Origin: Clostridiaceae bacterium | GTDB taxonomy: Bacteria; Bacillota; Clostridia; Oscillospirales; Butyricicoccaceae | Direction of reading: 5' to 3' | Length of the DNA: 12,507 nt | Assembly (NCBI GenBank): GCA_016293155.1 | Contig: JAEDEU010000045.1 | Location: 1-12,507 of the forward strand | Part shown: positions 1 through 5,182 of the stretch, one piece after another | Layout of the letters: every line of letters begins with the position of its first letter | How positions within the stretch are numbered: the stretch's first letter is position 1 | The notes under the pieces: model-generated | What the model was told of the DNA's origin: nothing | Database searches by the model: none | The model's input: only the letters and a program-made list of their open reading frames with translations | Position numbers and translations under genes: made by a program

Positions 1-21
1 ATGCTAGAAAGAAGGAGAACA

Positions 22-828
22 ATGAAAACAGCATTAACAATCGCCGGAAGTGATTCCAGCGGAGGCGCCGGCATTCAGGCTGATATCAAAACCATGATTG
101 CCAACGGCGTGTATGCCATGAGTGCGATTACCGCGCTGACGGCGCAGAATACCACCGGCGTAACGGGCATTATGGAGGTCGCTCCGGACTTCCTCGGCGA
201 GCAGTTGGACGCAGTCTTTACGGATATCTATCCGGATGCGGTCAAGATCGGTATGGTATCCGGCACGGCGCTGATTACCAAAATCGCGGAAAAGCTCCGG
301 CAGTACGGGGCAAAGAACATTGTCGTCGATCCGGTCATGGTGGCGACCAGCGGCGCAAAGCTCATCAGCGATGACGCGATTGCCGCGCTCAAGGAGCAGC
401 TGCTGCCCATGGCGTGTGTGCTTACGCCGAACATTCCGGAGGCAGAGGTGCTGTCCGGCATGGCGGTGAAAACCGAGGAGGACATGATTGCCGCGGCAAA
501 GAGCATCAGCGAGACCTACGGCTGCGCCGTGCTCTGCAAGGGCGGCCATCAGCTGAATGACGCGAATGATCTGCTGTACCGCGACGGCTCGTACAAGTGG
601 TTTTATGGCAAGCGCATCGACAACCCGAACACCCACGGCACCGGCTGTACGCTGTCCAGTGCCATTGCCTCCAATCTGGCAAAGGGCTTTGATTTGGATA
701 CGTCTGTCGAGCGCGCAAAGGCGTATATCTCCGGCGCACTGGCGGCAATGCTGGATCTCGGCGCAGGCAGCGGCCCGATGAACCACGGCTTTGCGCTGAA
801 CGGAACCTATGCGGAGGAGATGGAATAA
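22..828 (+). CDS. thiD: Hydroxymethylpyrimidine/phosphomethylpyrimidine kinase ThiD
   Basis: Cytosolic ribokinase-fold kinase of thiamine biosynthesis and salvage. It phosphorylates 4-amino-5-hydroxymethyl-2-methylpyrimidine (HMP) and then HMP-phosphate to the diphosphate used by ThiE. The 268-residue product has the usual family length. The N-terminal IAGSDSSGGAGIQADIKT motif (about residues 7-24), the TAQNTTGV segment, DPVM, LTPNIPEAE and the HGTGC anion-hole motif with Cys209 are all visible, so it should be active. I chose ATG 22 because GAAGGAG (11-17) sits just upstream and the protein then starts directly at strand 1. The in-frame ATG at 1 would place the ribosome site inside the gene. 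The stop overlaps the cytX start by one base, so the two are translationally coupled. A TAG at 5-7 may end an upstream gene outside the window. PdxK-type pyridoxal kinase is a less likely alternative. Confidence 0.95.
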   Translation: MKTALTIAGSDSSGGAGIQADIKTMIANGVYAMSAITALTAQNTTGVTGIMEVAPDFLGEQLDAVFTDIYPDAVKIGMVSGTALITKIAEKLRQYGAKNIVVDPVMVATSGAKLISDDAIAALKEQLLPMACVLTPNIPEAEVLSGMAVKTEEDMIAAAKSISETYGCAVLCKGGHQLNDANDLLYRDGSYKWFYGKRIDNPNTHGTGCTLSSAIASNLAKGFDLDTSVERAKAYISGALAAMLDLGAGSGPMNHGFALNGTYAEEME

Positions 829-2003
829 TGGAAAAGCGTACTTCGATTTTTGAAAACGGTCTGATCTGGTTCGGCGCGGGCGTGTCGATTGCAGAAATTC
901 TGACCGGTACCTATCTGGCACCGCTCGGCTTCCAGACCGGACTGACCGCGATTATTGTCGGTCACATCATCGGCTGCCTGATGCTGTTCCTTGCGGGCGT
1001 GATCGGCGGCAAGGTGCGCCGCAGCGCGATGGAAACCGTCAAAATGAGCTTCGGTCAGAAGGGCAGCCTGCTGTTCTCCGTGCTCAATGTGCTCCAGCTG
1101 GTCGGCTGGACCGCCATCATGATCTATGACGGCGCACTGGCGGCGGACGGCGTGATCGGCACCGGCAGATGGATCTGGTGTCTGGTCATCGGCGCGCTGA
1201 TCGTGCTGTGGATTGTGATCGGCATCACCAATCTCGGCAAGGTCAATGTAGTTGCAATGACCGCGCTGTTCATCCTGACCATTATCCTGAGCAAGGTGAT
1301 TTTCTTTGACAGCGGCGCGGTCGGCATGGCTCCGGACGACAGCATGACCTTCGGCGCAGCGGTTGAGCTGTCCGTGGCAATGCCGCTTTCGTGGCTGCCG
1401 CTCATCAGCGACTACACCAGAGAGGCAAAGGAGCCGATCAAGGCAACCGCCGTCAGCGCCGTTGTCTATGGTCTGGTCAGCTGCTGGATGTACATTATCG
1501 GCATGGGTGCGGCGATCTATACCGGCGAGTATGACATCGCGCAGATCATGGTCAAGGCAGGTCTGGGCATCGTCGGACTGCTGATTATCGTATTCTCGAC
1601 CGTCACCACCACCTTCCTCGATGCGTACTCCGCAGGCGTTTCCAGCGAGTCCATCGTGGCAAAGCTGAACGGAAAGCACGTGGCAATTGCCGTCACCGTG
1701 ATCGGTACGATCGCGGCAATCGTGTATCCGATGGACAACATCACAAACTTCCTGTATCTGATCGGCTCGGTCTTTGCACCGATGATTGCCATTCAGATTG
1801 CGGATTTCTTCCTGATTCGGCGCGACAACAGCGCGCACGGCGTGTTCCTGCCGAATCTGATCGTCTGGGTCATCGGCTTTGTCGCCTATCGCTGGCTGAT
1901 GACGGTGGATATTCCGGTCGGCAACACCCTTCCGGATATGCTCATCACTATCCTCCTGTGCCTGATTGTCAGCAAGGTATGGAAGCCGGAGGCAAAAAAA
2001 TAA
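828..2003 (+). CDS. cytX: CytX, putative hydroxymethylpyrimidine transporter (NCS1 family)
   Basis: Polytopic inner-membrane permease of 391 residues in the NCS1 nucleobase/cation symporter family. CytX proteins are assigned to uptake of the thiamine pyrimidine HMP, mainly from their linkage to thiamine genes and TPP riboswitches. About 10-12 hydrophobic segments can be traced from residue 10 to 385. The first carries GAGVSIAEILTGTYLAPLG, and the subgroup-typical LSWLPLISDYTRE lies near residues 187-199. Start ATG 828 overlaps the thiD stop (TAATG). GGAGGAGAT within the end of thiD serves as ribosome binding site. Pairing with ThiD makes functional sense, because the permease delivers the substrate that the kinase traps by phosphorylation. 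No TPP riboswitch is visible here; if there is one it lies upstream of position 1. Substrate is inferred from subfamily and context; the fold is certain. Confidence 0.9.
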   Translation: MEKRTSIFENGLIWFGAGVSIAEILTGTYLAPLGFQTGLTAIIVGHIIGCLMLFLAGVIGGKVRRSAMETVKMSFGQKGSLLFSVLNVLQLVGWTAIMIYDGALAADGVIGTGRWIWCLVIGALIVLWIVIGITNLGKVNVVAMTALFILTIILSKVIFFDSGAVGMAPDDSMTFGAAVELSVAMPLSWLPLISDYTREAKEPIKATAVSAVVYGLVSCWMYIIGMGAAIYTGEYDIAQIMVKAGLGIVGLLIIVFSTVTTTFLDAYSAGVSSESIVAKLNGKHVAIAVTVIGTIAAIVYPMDNITNFLYLIGSVFAPMIAIQIADFFLIRRDNSAHGVFLPNLIVWVIGFVAYRWLMTVDIPVGNTLPDMLITILLCLIVSKVWKPEAKK

Positions 2004-2015
2004 TCTGTCTCACAG

Positions 2016-2047
2016 CGGTACAGCCGGTTTGGCTGTACCGTTTTTTT
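2016..2047 (+). terminator. Intrinsic terminator of the thiD-cytX operon
   Basis: Perfect 10-bp inverted repeat CGGTACAGCC / GGCTGTACCG with a 5-nt loop (GGTTT), followed at once by seven T residues. It begins 13 bases after the cytX stop, so it ends the thiamine salvage transcript. Confidence 0.95.
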
Positions 2048-2096
2048 GTCACAGATTGTTCAAAGTATGTTCACGCCTGCGCAGGGGGAAGGGGGC

Positions 2097-2125
2097 TTGA
2101 CAGGAGGAAGAATGTGGAGTATAAT
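2097..2125 (+). promoter_or_regulatory. Consensus sigma-A promoter of the marR gene
   Basis: TTGACA at 2097-2102 and TATAAT at 2120-2125, separated by exactly 17 bases, both boxes 6/6 to consensus. The predicted start point is about 2132, inside the palindrome at 2128-2140. A promoter this strong directly under an operator is typical of a repressed gene. Confidence 0.93.
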
Positions 2126-2127
2126 TA

Positions 2128-2140
2128 CTAACAGTGTTAG
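2128..2140 (+). promoter_or_regulatory. Perfect palindromic operator at the marR start point
   Basis: CTAACAGTGTTAG is a perfect inverted repeat (6-bp arms around a central G). It starts two bases after the -10 box and covers the predicted transcription start. The position and dyad symmetry fit an autoregulatory site for the dimeric MarR-type protein encoded next. The same half-sites recur at 2625-2637. That this MarR protein binds it is inferred. Confidence 0.8.
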
Positions 2141-2157
2141 GGAAATGGGGTGGCGGA

Positions 2158-2589
2158 ATGGATTACCGGGAGCTGGCGCAGGAGCTGGTACAGATGCGTG
2201 CGGATATGCAGCAGCTTCAGTTTAACCGCGAGATCAGCAAAAGCATCAAGGGAGAGGCATTTGTGCTGTACTATCTGATGCAGCACGAGCGCACGGCATA
2301 TCCGAAGGTGCTGAGTCAGCAGATGCACGTCAGCACGGCGCGGATTGCTACCATTCTGAACCATCTGGAGAGCAAGCAGCTGATTGTCCGCATGACCGAT
2401 CCGGCGGACAGCCGGCAGGTGATCGTTACCCTGACCGATACGGGCGCGGAGGAGATCCGGCGTCAGCGCGAGAAGATGCTGGGACTCGTTGTGCACATGC
2501 TGGAGCTGCTCGGCGAGGAGGATGCGCAGGCGTATGTCCGCATTCAGAAAAAAATCCTGCATATGTTTCTGACACAGCAGGAAACCTGA
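2158..2589 (+). CDS. MarR-family transcriptional regulator
   Basis: Cytosolic winged helix-turn-helix regulator of 143 residues, the usual MarR length. Helical N- and C-terminal parts (about residues 1-30 and 100-138) should form the dimer interface. The DNA-binding core runs from about residue 33 to 98, with recognition-helix region VSTARIATILNHLESKQLI and the wing DPADSRQVIVTLTDTG. The wing's D-x-R motif contacts DNA in the family. I chose ATG 2158 with GGGGTGG just upstream. The in-frame GTG 2134 lies within two bases of the predicted transcript start and inside the operator, so it cannot have a ribosome site. The ligand is unknown. The short wing and acidic C-terminus give no hint of metal binding. 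Context suggests control of itself and of the two small genes that follow. Confidence 0.9.
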   Translation: MDYRELAQELVQMRADMQQLQFNREISKSIKGEAFVLYYLMQHERTAYPKVLSQQMHVSTARIATILNHLESKQLIVRMTDPADSRQVIVTLTDTGAEEIRRQREKMLGLVVHMLELLGEEDAQAYVRIQKKILHMFLTQQET

Positions 2590-2614
2590 CCGTTTTCGGA
2601 CGGTATTTTCTTTT
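2589..2614 (+). terminator. Weak intrinsic terminator after marR
   Basis: ACCGT (2589-2593) pairs with ACGGT (2600-2604), extended by a T-G wobble around a TTCG tetraloop, and is followed by the T-rich TATTTTCTTTT. The stem is short and overlaps the marR stop codon, so it probably allows read-through into the next gene. Confidence 0.5.
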
Positions 2615-2624
2615 AAACAAATAA

Positions 2625-2637
2625 CTAACCCTGTTAG
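2625..2637 (+). promoter_or_regulatory. Second MarR-type operator, before the ACP-like gene
   Basis: CTAACCCTGTTAG shares the ACTAAC-n-n-TGTTAG pattern with the palindrome at 2128-2140. It differs only at two positions near the centre. It lies 18 bases before the TTG start of the following gene. No good -10/-35 pair is visible directly upstream (TTTAAA at 2612-2617 is the best -10 guess, without a -35). It may therefore block a weak promoter or act on transcripts coming from marR. Confidence 0.65.
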
Positions 2638-2655
2638 ATAAATGGAGGAATTACT

Positions 2656-2970
2656 TTGAAAAGCAACGAACAGTACTGGGAAATGGATGCAATCGACGCA
2701 GTCACCGCAATCATCCAGCGCACCGCGGGCATTACGGACGCGATGGGACGGCGCACCCCGATTATGGAAGTGATCGGAGAGATCGGCGCGGAGCAGTGGC
2801 TCAAGGTCTATGACCGGATGGAGGAAATCTTTGGCGCAGCACTGTGGGAGGGCATGAACTGCTACTGTCTGGGCGATCTGTGTGACCGCATTGAGGAGCT
2901 GCGGGCACAGCGCATGGCGGCAGCAGTTCCCGGCAGCGTCAGCGAATTTACCGCATATGCTGCCTGCTGA
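2656..2970 (+). CDS. Small acidic protein, possible serine-less acyl-carrier-protein-like fold
   Basis: The product has 104 residues, no signal peptide and no membrane segment, and matches no family with certainty. Residues 11-83 can be laid on an acyl carrier protein. An amphipathic helix 1 (AIDAVTAIIQRTAGI) is followed by a helix-2-like stretch GAEQWLKVYDRMEEIFG, compared with ACP DSLDTVELVMALEEEFD. Then LGDLCDRIEEL resembles the ACP ending TVGDLVDYIE. The position of the phosphopantetheine serine is Ala45, so it could not carry the prosthetic group. A tail of about 20 residues follows. The start is TTG 2656, chosen for GGAGG (2644-2648) seven bases upstream; ATG 2683 would be the alternative. 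It follows the MarR operator 2 and sits in the same direction as marR and the XRE gene. The ACP reading is my inference by eye; the gene itself is well supported. Confidence 0.75.
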   Translation: MKSNEQYWEMDAIDAVTAIIQRTAGITDAMGRRTPIMEVIGEIGAEQWLKVYDRMEEIFGAALWEGMNCYCLGDLCDRIEELRAQRMAAAVPGSVSEFTAYAAC

Positions 2971-3005
2971 AACCAAACGAAATGACAACGGAAAAGGAGA
3001 ATATT

Positions 3006-3302
3006 ATGTTTACGAATTTTGTTGGAAATAAGCTCAAAACCCTCAGAACCTATGCAGGATATTCGCTGGAGCAGCTTGCGCATTATCTCGGCTGCGAGGC
3101 GGAGACGGTGGAACGCTGGGAGTGCGGCGCGGAGGAGCCTAAGCTGACACAGCTGGTGGTGCTCAGCAAGCTGTACGGCGTTTCCATGGACGATCTGTTC
3201 AGCGGCGTGCAGGCGGAGAGCCTGGTGGATGAGCAGGTGCGCGAGGAATACAAACATGAAATGTGGCTCAATGAGCTGAGCAGCAGGAGTGTAAAATGGT
3301 AA
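3006..3302 (+). CDS. XRE-family helix-turn-helix protein
   Basis: DNA-binding protein of 98 residues with one Cro/CI-type helix-turn-helix domain at about residues 7-66. It shows LKTLRTYAGYSLEQLAHYLG, VERWECGAEEPKLTQL and LSKLYGVSMDDLF, the standard order of helices 1 to 5. A short charged C-terminal helix (about residues 70-90) follows, without a recognisable effector or peptidase domain. I chose ATG 3006 with AAGGAGA at 2994-3000; the in-frame ATG 2982 has no ribosome site. It begins 35 bases after the ACP-like gene, probably on one transcript with it. Target and role are unknown: it could be a free-standing regulator or an antitoxin-like protein, but no toxin gene lies next to it. Confidence 0.88.
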   Translation: MFTNFVGNKLKTLRTYAGYSLEQLAHYLGCEAETVERWECGAEEPKLTQLVVLSKLYGVSMDDLFSGVQAESLVDEQVREEYKHEMWLNELSSRSVKW

Positions 3303-3306
3303 GCAA

Positions 3307-3340
3307 AAAGGACACAGACCGAATGCGGTTTGTGTCCTTT
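3307..3340. terminator. Shared convergent terminator (XRE gene / trmD)
   Basis: A 14-bp stem AAAGGACACAGACC / GGTTTGTGTCCTTT with one G-T wobble and a 6-nt loop, between two converging genes. On the minus strand the stem runs into TTTTT, giving a strong end for the trmD transcript. On the plus strand the U-tail is shorter (CCTTT then mixed AT), so it is weaker for the XRE gene. Confidence 0.9.
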
Positions 3341-3344
3341 GCAA

Positions 3345-4079
3345 TTATTGGGCTTCTTCTTCCAGCTCCTCCAGAATTTTGATATCCTGCTTGTCCTGCG
3401 GCTGGAAATTTGCGAACAGGTCGGGGCGGTCGCGCTTTGTCCGCTTGAGGCTCATCTTTCTGCGCCAGCGGTTGATGTTTGCGTGATGTCCGGAGAGCAG
3501 CACCTCCGGCACCGCCTGATCGTGCCAGACCGACGGCTTGGTGTACTGCGGATACTCAAGCAGACCGTTCCAGTGGCTTTCATCCTGAAAGCACACATCG
3601 TCGGAGAGCACGCCCGGCACCATGCGGCAGACCGCGTCCGCGACTGCCATCGCCGGAATCTCGCCGCCCGTGAGCACGAAATCGCCCATGGAAATCTCCT
3701 CATCCACGCAGGTGTCGATAAACCGCTGGTCAATGCCTTCATAGTGCCCGCAGACGATGATAAACCGTCCGCGCGCAAGCAGCTCGCGTGCCTTGTCCTG
3801 ATTGAACGGTGCACCCTGCGCGCTCATCATGACCGTGTGGACGTGCTCACCCTGCGTCAGGTGCTCATGGCAGCGGAACAGCGGGTCCGCCTGCATGACC
3901 ATGCCCTTGCCGCCGCCGTAGGGCGTGTCATCCACGCGGTTGTGTTTGTCCAGTGTAAAGTCGCGGATGTTTACCGGACGGATGGAAATCAGCTGCTTCT
4001 CCTGCGCGCGGCCGATGATGCTCTCGTGCATCACGCCGTCAATCAGCTCGGGAAACAGCGTCATGATGTCAATTTTCAT
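3345..4079 (-). CDS. trmD: tRNA (guanine37-N1)-methyltransferase TrmD
   Basis: SPOUT-class methyltransferase that puts a methyl group from S-adenosylmethionine on N1 of G37, next to the anticodon of tRNAs reading CNN codons, and so prevents +1 frameshifting. The 244-residue product has the family length and all signatures: MKIDIMTLFPEL at the N-terminus, YGGGKGMVM, IVCGHYEGIDQRF, and EISMGDFVLTGGEIPAM of the trefoil knot. DAVCRMVPGVL and LLEYPQYTKP follow. The C-terminal RNA-binding domain is present. The ATG at 4079 gives the canonical start. A TTG six codons earlier would add residues not seen in the family. The start lies inside the end of rimM (11-base overlap), so translation is coupled. 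It is the last gene of the block and is followed by the terminator at 3307-3340. Confidence 0.97.
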   Translation of the reverse strand: MKIDIMTLFPELIDGVMHESIIGRAQEKQLISIRPVNIRDFTLDKHNRVDDTPYGGGKGMVMQADPLFRCHEHLTQGEHVHTVMMSAQGAPFNQDKARELLARGRFIIVCGHYEGIDQRFIDTCVDEEISMGDFVLTGGEIPAMAVADAVCRMVPGVLSDDVCFQDESHWNGLLEYPQYTKPSVWHDQAVPEVLLSGHHANINRWRRKMSLKRTKRDRPDLFANFQPQDKQDIKILEELEEEAQ

Positions 4080-4572
4080 CGGCAAGCAGCCCCTCAATTG
4101 TGCGCACGGTCACGCGTCCGCCGTCCACATCCGCATTCACAACAAAGGCGGAGGGGATCATGTGCGTGAGCTTGCCCTCGCGGATGATGTAGAGATCGCC
4201 CGCCGGACCGTCGTTGATCTCCTTGATGACGCCGATTTCGCGCTGCACGCGCTCGTCGTAGACCGGAAGCCCGATGACATCCTGCAAAAAGAATGCGCCG
4301 TCCTCCAGCTCCACATCGTCGCGGTTCATGTAGACGATCTGGTTTTTCATCGTCTCCGCCTGCTCGACCGTGTCCACGCCCTTGAGATGCACGAGCACAT
4401 TGCCCTTGTGCACGCGCGCGGCAGTCAGCGTGACCGGGGTCTGATCTGCCAGATACAGCGTCTCAAACTCCGCCAGAAAGTCCGGAGAGTCGCACCACGG
4501 CTGAATCTTGAGATCGCCGCGGATGCCGTGGGTATTGACGATTTTACCGATTTCTAAAAACTGTTTTTTCAT
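4069..4572 (-). CDS. rimM: Ribosome maturation factor RimM
   Basis: Assembly factor that binds S19 and helps mature the head of the 30S subunit. The 167 residues contain the N-terminal RimM barrel with IGKIVNTHGIRGDLKI (residues 8-23) and the second PRC-type barrel. That barrel carries FFLQDVIGLPVYD (about 94-106) and the closing PSAFVVNADVDGGRVTV. I chose ATG 4572 because MKKQFLEIGKI is the family start and AAGAGG lies six to seven bases upstream. The longer reading from 4677 would run back through the terminator at 4596-4622 and is not credible. The stop overlaps the trmD start, as is common for this pair. Because a strong terminator lies between khpA and this start, its mRNA must come from read-through. 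Confidence 0.95.
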   Translation of the reverse strand: MKKQFLEIGKIVNTHGIRGDLKIQPWCDSPDFLAEFETLYLADQTPVTLTAARVHKGNVLVHLKGVDTVEQAETMKNQIVYMNRDDVELEDGAFFLQDVIGLPVYDERVQREIGVIKEINDGPAGDLYIIREGKLTHMIPSAFVVNADVDGGRVTVRTIEGLLADEN

Positions 4573-4595
4573 GCTAAACCTCTTGGAATAAGAAA

Positions 4596-4622
4596 AAAGA
4601 GCCGCGGGATACGCGGCTCTTT
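4596..4622 (-). terminator. Internal terminator/attenuator between khpA and rimM
   Basis: Perfect 11-bp inverted repeat AAAGAGCCGCG / CGCGGCTCTTT with a 5-nt loop. Read on the minus strand it continues into further T residues (complement of AGAAAAAA at 4591-4598), giving a full intrinsic terminator. It lies 18 bases after the khpA stop and 23 bases before the rimM start, with no room for a new promoter in between. Confidence 0.88.
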
Positions 4623-4639
4623 GACGTTCAATTAGGAGA

Positions 4640-4870
4640 TTAATCGACGATTTCAACAGAAACCTTTTTGTTTTCACGGTTTCCTGCCGCCTTCATCAGA
4701 GTACGAATCTCCTTTGCAATGCGGCCATGGCGGCCAATTACCTTGCCCATATCGTCGGGAGCAACGCGCAGCTCAAAGACCGTTTCGCCGTCCTTTTCAA
4801 CCTCGGTGACCGAAACTGCGTCCGGTTCACTGACAAGGTGTTTCGCAATGTAAGTCAATAGTTCCTTCAT
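4640..4870 (-). CDS. khpA: KH-domain RNA-binding protein KhpA (YlqC-like)
   Basis: Single-domain KH protein of 76 residues, the size of the KhpA/YlqC family. The RNA-binding GxxG loop is seen as G46-R-H-G49 within KVIGRHGRIAKEIRTLMKA. The strands FELRVAP before it and VSVEIVD after it complete the fold. In streptococci and other Bacillota KhpA pairs with KhpB (Jag/EloR) and affects cell division and many transcripts; that role is known from the family, not visible here. The start at 4870 is preceded by GAGGTGAGG. It begins 20 bases after rpsP, in the fixed order rpsP-khpA-rimM-trmD of this phylum. A terminator follows it directly. Confidence 0.95.
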   Translation of the reverse strand: MKELLTYIAKHLVSEPDAVSVTEVEKDGETVFELRVAPDDMGKVIGRHGRIAKEIRTLMKAAGNRENKKVSVEIVD

Positions 4871-4890
4871 CTGACTAACCTCACCTCGAA

Positions 4891-5130
4891 TTACAGGACG
4901 CCATTCTTCTTGAACAGTGCGCGAACGGTATCAGTCGGCTGTGCGCCGTTCTTGATCCACTGCTGTACGCGCTCTGCGTCAACCTTAACCTCTGCCGGAT
5001 CGGTCAGCGGATTGTAGGTGCCGATCTCCTCGATGAAGCGGCCGTCACGCGGGTAACGGGAATCAGCGACAACGATACGGTAGAACGGAGCCTTCTTGGC
5101 ACCCAGTCTGCGAAGTCTGATCTTTACCAT
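4891..5130 (-). CDS. rpsP: 30S ribosomal protein S16
   Basis: Small-subunit protein that binds 16S rRNA in the 5' and central domains and is needed early in 30S assembly. The 79-residue product shows MVKIRLRRLGAKKAPFYRIVVADSR at its N-terminus (given here as the family hallmark) and IEEIGTYNPLTDP in the middle. WIKNGAQPTDTVRALFKK is near the end, so the protein is complete. The ribosome binding site AGGAGGTGA, seven bases before the ATG, is the strongest in the window, as expected for a ribosomal protein. It starts 52 bases after ffh; no convincing promoter is visible in that gap, so transcription probably continues from ylxM-ffh. A small TGTAAA/TTTACA hairpin lies in the gap. Confidence 0.98.
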   Translation of the reverse strand: MVKIRLRRLGAKKAPFYRIVVADSRYPRDGRFIEEIGTYNPLTDPAEVKVDAERVQQWIKNGAQPTDTVRALFKKNGVL

Positions 5131-5182
5131 GTTAGTTTCACCTCCTGTGATTGATTATATTGTAAATTTCCTTTACACGAAG

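Noticed and set aside
807..1838. Long antisense reading frame opposite cytX (343 codons), with similar long ones at 34-921, 2137-2988, 3330-4169 and 11218-12099
   Set aside because: They lie wholly opposite well-identified genes, are rich in His, Arg, Gln and Ala as expected from reversed GC-rich codons, and lack ribosome sites and known domains.
2134..2160. GTG start at 2134 for the MarR protein
   Set aside because: It lies inside the operator and within two bases of the predicted transcript start, so no ribosome could bind upstream. ATG 2158 has a proper site.
4573..4677. Extended N-terminus of RimM from 4677
   Set aside because: The extra codons translate the intergenic terminator and part of khpA. 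The family start MKKQFLEIGKI at 4572 has its own ribosome site.
5161..5177. TGTAAA/TTTACA dyad between ffh and rpsP as a terminator
   Set aside because: The stem has only six AT-rich pairs and no U-run, so it would not stop transcription. It is kept only as a comparison for the ylxM leader.
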